Assembly (NCBI GenBank): GCA_030638325.1
Contig: DAOWEV010000252.1
Location: 1-5,856, forward strand
Origin: Bacteroidales bacterium
GTDB lineage: Bacteria > Bacteroidota > Bacteroidia > Bacteroidales > JAGOPY01
Reading direction: 5' to 3'
Length of the DNA stretch: 5,856 nucleotides
The notes under the pieces were generated by a model. The model was not told the origin of the DNA. It searched no databases and saw only the letters and a list, made by a program, of their open reading frames with translations. Shown one piece after another: positions 1-4,345 of this stretch. Position 1 is the stretch's first letter; each line of letters opens with the position of its first letter. Both the position numbers and the translations under genes were made by a program.

Positions 1-136
1 AGATGTGAAAGACTTTCCTGATAAAGGCAAGATCACTGCCGGCGCGTTTCAGCGCCCTGACGTCCTCTCCCCTTTTCAGCAATTCCAGGATCAGGTGTGA
101 TCCAACAAGGCCTGTACCTCCGGTTACCAGATTCAT
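1..136 (-). CDS. NAD(P)-dependent epimerase/dehydratase-family protein, N-terminal fragment cut by the window edge
   Basis: The minus strand reads 45 codons from an ATG at 136-134 to the left edge without a stop, beginning MNLVTGGTGLVGSHL. Residues 5-12 (TGGTGLVG) are the TGxxGxxG dinucleotide-binding loop of extended short-chain dehydrogenases, followed by a helix (HLILELLKRGEDV) and a second strand ending in a basic stretch (R27, K30, R31), as in the first beta-alpha-beta unit of the Rossmann fold. The basic residues could favour NADP, but that is a weak inference. The substrate cannot be told from this piece; sugar-nucleotide epimerases and dihydroflavonol-reductase-like enzymes share this start. 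The ATG is the only start before an in-frame stop (TAA, 169-167), and a TAnnTTTG element lies 5 nt upstream. The gene is divergent from tyrS. Family call is secure; specific function is unknown. Confidence 0.85.
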   Translation of the reverse strand, partial: MNLVTGGTGLVGSHLILELLKRGEDVRALKRAGSDLAFIRKVFHI

Positions 137-141
137 GGGAG

Positions 142-149
142 CAAAGATA
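142..149 (-). promoter_or_regulatory. -7 promoter element (TATCTTTG) for the epimerase gene
   Basis: On the minus strand TATCTTTG matches the Bacteroidota TAnnTTTG -7 consensus and ends 5 nt before the epimerase ATG. If transcription starts about four bases after the final G, as is usual, the leader would be only about 2 nt. I see no clear TTTG/TTG -33 element 19-21 bases upstream, so this rests on the -7 element and its position. Confidence 0.5.
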
Positions 150-159
150 AGGCCGGAGA

Positions 160-191
160 TTGAAAATTAACAGTTAAAAGTTTTAAATTTG
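160..191 (+). promoter_or_regulatory. tyrS promoter (TTG-N21-TAAATTTG)
   Basis: TTG at 160-162 and TAAATTTG at 184-191 are separated by 21 bases, within the accepted range for Bacteroidota -33/-7 promoters. The predicted transcription start is near 195, leaving a leader of about 15 nt rich in A before the tyrS ATG at 210. The spacer contains three imperfect seven-base units (TTAACAG, TTAAAAG, TTTTAAA; 167-187), the same periodicity seen in the non-coding gaps of this window. Confidence 0.65.
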
Positions 192-209
192 CAAAAAAAA
201 ATTCACCTT

Positions 210-1487
210 ATGAATTTTATTAACGAACTATCCTGGCGGGGGATGATCCAGGATATGACCCCCGGAATGGATGAACTTTTTGAGAAGGATGAAATGGTAA
301 CCGCCTACGTGGGTATCGACCCTACGGCCGACTCTCTTCATATCGGACACCTCGTGGGGATCATGATGCTGAAACATTTCCAGATGGCCGGACACCGGCC
401 ACTTGCCCTGATGGGTGGCGCCACCGGTATGATTGGCGATCCCTCCGGTAAATCGGAAGAAAGAAACCTGCTGGATGAAAAGACCATACGTCATAACCAG
501 AACTGTATCAAAGAACAATTGCAAAAATTCCTGGATTTTGAAAAGGGGATTAATGCTGCAGAGATAGTTAATAACTATGACTGGATGAAAACCTTCAGCT
601 TCCTGGAGTTTGTCAGGGATATAGGCAAGCACATCACAGTCAGTTATATGTTGGCAAAGGATTCGGTAAAGACCAGGCTGGATAGCGGCATTTCTTTCAC
701 GGAGTTCTCCTACCAGCTTGTGCAGGGTTATGATTTTCTGTACCTCAACGAGACCAGGAACTGCAAACTGCAAATGGGCGGTTCAGACCAATGGGGGAAT
801 ATCACCACCGGAACGGAATTGATACGCAGGAAGACCGGGGGAGAAGCATACGCCCTCACCTGCCCGCTTATCACCAAAGCCGATGGTGGCAAGTTTGGAA
901 AAACTGAATCAGGGAATGTGTGGCTCGACCCGAAGCGGACATCTCCCTATAAATTTTACCAGTTCTGGTTGAATACTTCCGATGAAGATGCCGAAAAATA
1001 CATTAAAATATTTACCCTTTTCTCAAAGGATGAAGTTGAAGAAATGGTCAAAGAACACCGGCAGGCTCCTCATTTAAGGGTCCTTCAGAAGGCCCTCGCA
1101 GAAGATATTACCAGAAGGGTACATTCTGAAGAGGAATATAAAACTGCTGTCAATGCATCCCAGATACTGTTCGGGAAAGGCACGACCGAAACCCTGAAGA
1201 CCCTTCCGGAAGAACTGCTGTTAAATGTTTTTGAAGGCGTTCCATTAAGCGAAATACAGGCAGGGCTGGTGCAGGAAGGCATACCGGTGCTGGAGTTTCT
1301 AACCGATAAGACCGGCATTTTCTCATCCCGCAGCGAAGCCCGCAGAATGCTCAAAGACAATGGCGTATCCATCAACAAGGAGAAAATAAAAGAAAATTAC
1401 TCGATATCGACAAAAGATCTCCTGAACGGGAAATATATCCTGGTGCAGAAAGGGAAGAAGAACTATTACCTGGTGAAAATTAAATAA
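210..1487 (+). CDS. tyrS: Tyrosyl-tRNA synthetase
   Basis: This is a class I aminoacyl-tRNA synthetase that activates tyrosine with ATP and transfers it to tRNA-Tyr in the cytoplasm. The 425-residue product is of normal length for bacterial TyrRS. The catalytic domain has the HIGH signature intact at residues 44-47, preceded by AYVGIDPTADSL, whose tyrosine (Y33) lies in the tyrosine pocket. MGGSDQWGN (about 189-197) is the family's active-site segment, and KFGKT (228-232) is the TyrRS form of KMSKS. An S4-like RNA-binding domain occupies roughly the last 65 residues (GIFSSRSEARRMLKDNGVSIN). The frame opens earlier, at a TTG at 189, but that codon lies inside the predicted -7 element; the ATG at 210 gives the usual MNFxxEL start, so I chose it. 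The gene is divergent from the epimerase, convergent with cysS and stands alone. No T-box leader is visible; nor is one expected in this phylum. Confidence 0.97.
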   Translation: MNFINELSWRGMIQDMTPGMDELFEKDEMVTAYVGIDPTADSLHIGHLVGIMMLKHFQMAGHRPLALMGGATGMIGDPSGKSEERNLLDEKTIRHNQNCIKEQLQKFLDFEKGINAAEIVNNYDWMKTFSFLEFVRDIGKHITVSYMLAKDSVKTRLDSGISFTEFSYQLVQGYDFLYLNETRNCKLQMGGSDQWGNITTGTELIRRKTGGEAYALTCPLITKADGGKFGKTESGNVWLDPKRTSPYKFYQFWLNTSDEDAEKYIKIFTLFSKDEVEEMVKEHRQAPHLRVLQKALAEDITRRVHSEEEYKTAVNASQILFGKGTTETLKTLPEELLLNVFEGVPLSEIQAGLVQEGIPVLEFLTDKTGIFSSRSEARRMLKDNGVSINKEKIKENYSISTKDLLNGKYILVQKGKKNYYLVKIK

Positions 1488-1515
1488 GCTGATTAATTTC
1501 TAACACCTTAAAGGG

Positions 1516-1550
1516 GAAGTCGGAAGTCCGAAGACCGAAGTCAGAAGATG
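1516..1550. repeat. Tandem array of five seven-base units (GAAGTCN type)
   Basis: Five consecutive units in phase read GAAGTCG, GAAGTCC, GAAGACC, GAAGTCA and GAAGATG. The first four bases are invariant and the last three vary. The array starts 28 bases after the tyrS stop codon. Confidence 0.85.
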
Positions 1551-1553
1551 GGA

Positions 1554-1588
1554 ACAGTTGACAGTTAACAGTTAACAGTTGACAGTTG
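1554..1588. repeat. Tandem array of five seven-base units (ACAGTTR)
   Basis: Five units in phase read ACAGTTG, ACAGTTA, ACAGTTA, ACAGTTG and ACAGTTG; only the last base varies, between G and A. A decayed sixth unit (ACAGAAG) follows. It lies three bases after the GAAGTCN array but uses an unrelated word. Confidence 0.9.
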
Positions 1589-1645
1589 ACAGAAGACTAA
1601 AGATGGGGATTGAAATAATTATAAGAGTTGAGAACTGAGATTTCA

Positions 1646-1787
1646 CAAATCCCAATAACCAAATCCCAAATCTCAAATAATACTCAATACTCAAATCCCA
1701 ATAGCCAAACGGTTTATAGTGTATTGTTTGGGTTTTGAATATTGATTTTTGGAATTTGTTTGGAATTTGGAGCTTGGAATTTGGAAT
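1646..1787. repeat. Two facing period-seven arrays forming an imperfect inverted repeat
   Basis: Positions 1646-1708 hold nine seven-base units in phase, mostly variants of CAAATCC, including TACTCAA twice. Positions 1749-1787 hold TTGGAAT-type units, four of them in phase from 1760. The left half is rich in C and A and the right half in G and T, so the two arms can pair. The best-paired part is CAATACTCAAATCCC (1685-1699) against GGGTTTTGAATATTG (1730-1744), with 13 of 15 positions complementary, plus CCAAAC (1705-1710) with GTTTGG (1726-1731). The result is a long imperfect hairpin with bulges. Confidence 0.75.
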
Positions 1788-1812
1788 TTCATAATGAGAT
1801 GATTTTGAGTTT

Positions 1813-1909
1813 TTAATTCTCAACCCAGCACTAGGTTGCAATCAAATTGATTAACGATTAACGATTGTAGATTAACGATTTTAGATTTATGGTTTAATTA
1901 ACATTATGG
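1813..1909 (+). repeat. Dispersed repeat, copy A
   Basis: This segment matches 5643-5737 in the same orientation. Positions 1835-1881 are identical to 5665-5711 over 47 bases, and the match continues to 1888 with one difference. The left 20 bases before the perfect block are more diverged, and both copies end at ATTAACATTATGG. The core contains six in-phase seven-base units (GATTAAC, GATTAAC, GATTGTA, GATTAAC, GATTTTA, GATTTAT; 1849-1890) preceded by the small palindrome AATCAAATTGATT. It carries no coding sequence. Confidence 0.9.
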
Positions 1910-2000
1910 GTAAAAAATGAACTTAAAGACAGGTTGATTGATTTTAGCGAAGAAGAGAAAATCTGAAATCGTTAATCGTTAATCTCAAATCGTTAATCAA
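1849..2000. repeat. Inverted pair of GATTAAC / TAATCGT heptad arrays
   Basis: The GATTAAC array at 1849-1890 is mirrored by five in-phase units at 1966-2000 (AAATCGT, TAATCGT, TAATCTC, AAATCGT, TAATCAA). The reverse complement of 1959-2000 begins and ends like 1848-1889 (TTGATTAACGATT and AGATTT) but has its inner units in a different order. The arms enclose about 75 bases that hold the possible relic reading frame. The right arm ends 23 bases before the cysS stop codon. Confidence 0.75.
1906..1966 (+). pseudogene. Possible relic of a small helical (four-helix-bundle-like) protein gene
   Basis: After the dispersed repeat, ATG at 1906 is followed by a G run of three. If one G is an insertion, the frame reads MVKNELKDRLIDFSEEEKI and then stops with TGA at 1964-1966. 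As it stands, the ATG frame hits TGA after four codons. The run KNELKDRLIDF resembles, from memory, the start of small four-helix-bundle proteins (S23/intervening-sequence family) that occur in many copies in Bacteroidota, usually about 110-130 residues long. The assignment rests on about 12 residues and could be chance. The other repeat copy also ends in ATGGTAA (5734-5740) but then diverges to a stop. Confidence 0.25.
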
Positions 2001-2022
2001 GCAGGCCAGACCGGGCGCTCAA

Positions 2023-3489
2023 TCAATGCTCCCACTCCGCTCCGTCTTTTGTATCCATGATCCGTATATTCAGTTTTCCAAGCTCATCGCGGATCTTGTC
2101 GGAAGTAGCATAGTCTTTATTTTCCCTGGCCTGCTGGCGGATCGATAAAATAGTGTTCATCAAGCTATCTACCATTTCATCTGTATCTGAAGCCTGCTCT
2201 TCTGATTGCAAGCCAAGTATCTCAAATACGAAAGTCTTGAAAATAACTTTAAGTTGTTCCAGGTCTGTTTCGGAGATCTGTTCTTTGCCATCGTTAACAG
2301 CATTGATGATCTTTACCCCTTCGAACAGGTGAGCGATCAGAACGGGACTGTTAAAATCATCATTCATAGCCTTGTAGCAGTTTTCTTTCAGCGCTGATAT
2401 TTTTACTGTTGAAGTCTCGGCCGGCTTGATCTTCTGTAATGTTTCTGCTGCCTGTAAAAGCTTTTTCAGGCCTTTCTCAGATGCCTTCAGGGCTTCGTTG
2501 GAAAAATCAACGGTGCTTCTGTAATGGGCCTGCAACAGGAAGAAGCGAATGGTCATCGGACTGTATGCCTGGTCCAGCAGTTTATGATCACCTGAGAAAA
2601 AATCATTCAGGGATACTGCGTTCCCGAGCGATTTACCCATTTTCTGGCCGTTGATGGTGACCATATTGTTGTGAAGCCAGTATTTAACCGGTTGTTTTCC
2701 ATTAGCAGCCACCGACTGGGCAATTTCCGACTCATGGTGCGGGAAAAGCAGGTCCAGGCCGCCCCCGTGAATATCGAATTGCTCTCCGAGATATTTGGTG
2801 CCCATGGCGGAGCATTCTATATGCCAGCCCGGATAACCGTCGCTCCAGGGAGATGGCCATCTCATGATGTGTCCCGGTGTGGCTTTTTTCCACAAGGCAA
2901 AGTCAACGCTGTTTTTTTTCTCCTCCTGTCCTTCCAGCTCACGGGTATAGGCCAGCAACTCATCCACATTCCGACCCGATAAAATACCATATTTGTGATC
3001 CTGGCTGTATTTTTTGATGTCAAAGTATACAGATCCGTTTACTTCATATGCATAGCCTGATTCAAGGATCTTTTTGGTCATTTCGATCTGTTCGATGACA
3101 TGTCCGGATGCATGAGGTTCGATTGATGGATGCAAGACATTCATCTGGTCCATGTTCCGGTGGTATCTGTTGGTGTAATACTGAACCACTTCCATGGGCT
3201 CCAGGTGCTCCAGCCTGGCTTTCTTACCGATCTTATCCTCCCCTGCATCTGCATCACCTTCAAGATGCCCGACGTCAGTGATATTCCTGATATACCTGAC
3301 TTTATAACCAAGGTGTATGAGATAACGGTATACCAGGTCGAAAGTTATGGCCGGCCTGGCATGCCCGAGATGGCCATCCCCATAGACCGTCGGGCCACAG
3401 ACGTACATACCCACATGAGGTGGATCCATGGGCTCAAAGAGCTCTTTTTTCCGGGACAGGGAATTGTGAACAAACAGCTTGTTTTCCAT
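2023..3489 (-). CDS. cysS: Cysteinyl-tRNA synthetase
   Basis: This is a class I synthetase that charges tRNA-Cys in the cytoplasm using a zinc ion to recognise cysteine. The product has 488 residues, somewhat longer than the 461 of E. coli. The HIGH motif appears as HLGH (40-43), KMSKS as KMGKS (283-287). The four zinc ligands are present at C31, C226, H251 and E255, with the same 25-residue spacing between the second cysteine and the histidine as in E. coli. The anticodon-binding end is intact, with ARENKDYATSDKIRDEL (454-470) and a TKDGAEW tail. The ATG at 3489 is preferred because LFVHNSLSRKKELFEP matches the family N-terminus and a -7 element lies just upstream. It follows hepT by 63 bases on the same strand and converges with tyrS. 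All key residues are in place. Confidence 0.97.
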   Translation of the reverse strand: MENKLFVHNSLSRKKELFEPMDPPHVGMYVCGPTVYGDGHLGHARPAITFDLVYRYLIHLGYKVRYIRNITDVGHLEGDADAGEDKIGKKARLEHLEPMEVVQYYTNRYHRNMDQMNVLHPSIEPHASGHVIEQIEMTKKILESGYAYEVNGSVYFDIKKYSQDHKYGILSGRNVDELLAYTRELEGQEEKKNSVDFALWKKATPGHIMRWPSPWSDGYPGWHIECSAMGTKYLGEQFDIHGGGLDLLFPHHESEIAQSVAANGKQPVKYWLHNNMVTINGQKMGKSLGNAVSLNDFFSGDHKLLDQAYSPMTIRFFLLQAHYRSTVDFSNEALKASEKGLKKLLQAAETLQKIKPAETSTVKISALKENCYKAMNDDFNSPVLIAHLFEGVKIINAVNDGKEQISETDLEQLKVIFKTFVFEILGLQSEEQASDTDEMVDSLMNTILSIRQQARENKDYATSDKIRDELGKLNIRIMDTKDGAEWEH

Positions 3490-3493
3490 ACAG

Positions 3494-3501
3494 CAAAAGT
3501 A
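3494..3501 (-). promoter_or_regulatory. -7 promoter element (TACTTTTG) for cysS
   Basis: On the minus strand TACTTTTG fits TAnnTTTG and ends 4 nt before the cysS ATG, predicting a leader of about one base. No good -33 TTTG lies 19-21 bases upstream, so strength is uncertain. It sits in the 63-base gap after hepT, which suggests cysS can be transcribed independently of the toxin-antitoxin operon. Confidence 0.5.
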
Positions 3502-3552
3502 GGAAAATTGGACGATGTAACGATTCTCCCTTGTAAGGTTTGAGGCATTTGA

Positions 3553-3885
3553 CTAAAACAATGCTTCTATTTCTTCTTTCAATAATGGCAGATGATTGAT
3601 TACAATTCCCCAGATAACTTCATCAGTTATTGTATCGTAGCCATGGATAATTCGGTTTCGAGTGTCCACAATTTTCCTGGAATTAGACAGCTTGAGCGAG
3701 GAATCTTTCTTCAGGATTCGATTAACAGCCTCTCCAATTATTTCGAGATTTCTTTCAATAGCACGTTTAGTCCTCAAATCCGATTTATAGTCTTCAAAGA
3801 TTTTTGGCTTACCTTGAAAATAACTTTCTATTTCGCTGATAGATTGGACAATGTCGTAAAGCCAGGCTTTAATTTCGTCATCCAT
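3553..3885 (-). CDS. hepT: HepT-family HEPN (DUF86) ribonuclease toxin
   Basis: The 110-residue protein is a complete DUF86/HepT HEPN domain, predicted all-helical. It carries the catalytic RX4HXY motif as R76-NRII-H81-G-Y83 (RNRIIHGY), and has the typical conserved ERNLEIIGEAVNRI helix (44-57). In characterised systems HepT is an RNase, shown in one case to trim tRNA, and the tyrosine of RX4HXY is AMPylated by the partner MntA, which silences it. The motif is intact, so this toxin is predicted to be active. Its ATG (3885-3883) lies inside the end of mntA, and the frames overlap by 8 nt, indicating one transcript and probable translational coupling. Antitoxin is encoded first, toxin second. 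No frameshift or truncation is seen. The exact RNA target here is not known. Confidence 0.93.
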   Translation of the reverse strand: MDDEIKAWLYDIVQSISEIESYFQGKPKIFEDYKSDLRTKRAIERNLEIIGEAVNRILKKDSSLKLSNSRKIVDTRNRIIHGYDTITDEVIWGIVINHLPLLKEEIEALF

Positions 3886-4177
3886 AAACTAATTTTTTTG
3901 TTGAATCAATAGACTTGCGTAAAAAAGGGTTTTTAATAGCCTTATCTTCAATAAGATCCACATTTCTTTCAAATAAATCCTCTAATGAGAATTTGAAATC
4001 AAAATAATTATCTGCATATCTTTCAAGGATAACCTCTTTGAATGAGACAATTAAGTCAATATCACTACTTTGATTAAAAGTACCGGATAAAACCGATCCA
4101 AAAACATAAAGCTTATTTACCTTATGTTTCAAACATAAGTTTCGAATAGTATTAATATTTTGGTCAACTACATTCAT
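3878..4177 (-). CDS. mntA: MntA-family minimal nucleotidyltransferase antitoxin
   Basis: The 99-residue protein is a minimal nucleotidyltransferase. Its signature GSX10DXD is complete: G27-S28, then D39-I-D41, and the third carboxylate is probably D74 in NVDLIED. In studied pairs such a protein transfers AMP to the HepT tyrosine and thereby neutralises the RNase. An earlier in-frame ATG exists at 4198, but it would lie upstream of the -7 element at 4189-4182; the ATG at 4177 is 4 nt after that element, so I chose it. The gene overlaps hepT by 8 nt. Composition is markedly AT-rich: 4021-4080 contains about 17 G+C in 60 bases by hand count, while a stretch of cysS (3361-3420) has about 36. That fits an acquired accessory module. 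Confidence 0.92.
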   Translation of the reverse strand: MNVVDQNINTIRNLCLKHKVNKLYVFGSVLSGTFNQSSDIDLIVSFKEVILERYADNYFDFKFSLEDLFERNVDLIEDKAIKNPFLRKSIDSTKKLVYG

Positions 4178-4181
4178 AACA

Positions 4182-4213
4182 CAAAGATAATAAAACACAT
4201 CTTAGTAAACAAA
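4182..4213 (-). promoter_or_regulatory. mntA-hepT promoter (TTTG-N20-TATCTTTG)
   Basis: On the minus strand TTTG (4213-4210) and TATCTTTG (4189-4182) are 20 bases apart, a near-ideal Bacteroidota promoter and the best in this window. The predicted start is around 4178, one base before the mntA ATG at 4177, so the operon mRNA is expected to be leaderless or nearly so. I see no clear operator palindrome over the promoter. Confidence 0.72.
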
Positions 4214-4242
4214 TGTATCAGGTCTTACTAATTATGAACTTA

Positions 4243-4274
4243 ACACCTGCTGGCACCCGTACGGGCGCTTGTGT
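4243..4274 (-). terminator. GC-rich hairpin downstream of kbl, possible terminator
   Basis: In minus-strand RNA, GCGCCC-GTAC-GGGTGC (4268-4253) forms a six-pair stem including one G-U pair, with a four-base loop. It contains the perfect ten-base palindrome CCCGTACGGG (4256-4265). An outer ACAC/GTGT pairing (4274-4271 with 4246-4243) extends it across an internal loop. It lies about 70 bases after the kbl stop codon in otherwise AT-rich DNA. There is no run of T after it, so an intrinsic terminator is only one option; a protein-binding palindrome is another. Confidence 0.35.
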
Positions 4275-4311
4275 GTGAGTATTACCGATAACTCAAATCG
4301 AAAATCCCTAC

Positions 4312-4335
4312 ATCGTCCAATCGTTCAATCGCCCA
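4312..4335. repeat. Three tandem eight-base units (ATCGYYCA type)
   Basis: ATCGTCCA, ATCGTTCA and ATCGCCCA follow each other directly, then a partial ATA. They sit 10 bases downstream of the kbl stop codon. The period is eight rather than the seven found elsewhere in the window. Confidence 0.8.
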
Positions 4336-4345
4336 ATAAAAAAGC

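Larger units (their letters stand above)
1488..2022. other. Convergent non-coding gap filled with period-seven repeats
   Basis: The 535 bases between the stop codons of tyrS and cysS contain no gene I can support. The gap holds at least five short tandem arrays with a seven-base unit, each with its own word, two imperfect inverted-repeat structures, one copy of a dispersed repeat and a possible gene relic; these are listed separately. Both flanking genes are transcribed towards it, so its fold-back structures are candidates for terminating or blunting the two transcripts, but no classic GC stem plus T-run terminator is visible. A minus-strand reading frame across 1841-1572 exists only because seven-base arrays translate without stops. 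Confidence 0.8.

Noticed and set aside
228..773. Long minus-strand open frame inside tyrS
   Set aside because: It is antisense to the catalytic domain of tyrS, whose motifs are all present on the plus strand; its product shows no domain.
1572..1841. Minus-strand reading frame of 89 codons in the tyrS-cysS gap
   Set aside because: It runs through the period-seven arrays, and its product is a low-complexity sequence produced by the repeats (IPNSKLQIPN, FGYWDL, FGIWLLG). No promoter or recognisable domain is present.
1516..2000. CRISPR array
   Set aside because: The units are seven bases and directly adjacent, with no unique spacers of 25-40 bases and no cas genes.
3130..3543. Plus-strand open frame of 137 codons opposite the cysS start
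   Set aside because: It is antisense to the conserved N-terminal domain of cysS and has no promoter or recognisable domain.
3592..3912. Plus-strand open frame across hepT
   Set aside because: It is the antisense shadow of hepT and the end of mntA, which have complete family motifs.
4177..4198. Longer mntA starting at the upstream ATG (4198)
   Set aside because: That ATG lies upstream of the -7 element of the best promoter in the window and would add residues (MFYYLCV) outside the usual domain start.
4236..4280. Integron attC-like site
   Set aside because: GTTAAGT on the minus strand fits the loose GTTRRRY rule and a palindrome is adjacent, but the paired second core site is missing and no integrase or cassette is seen.
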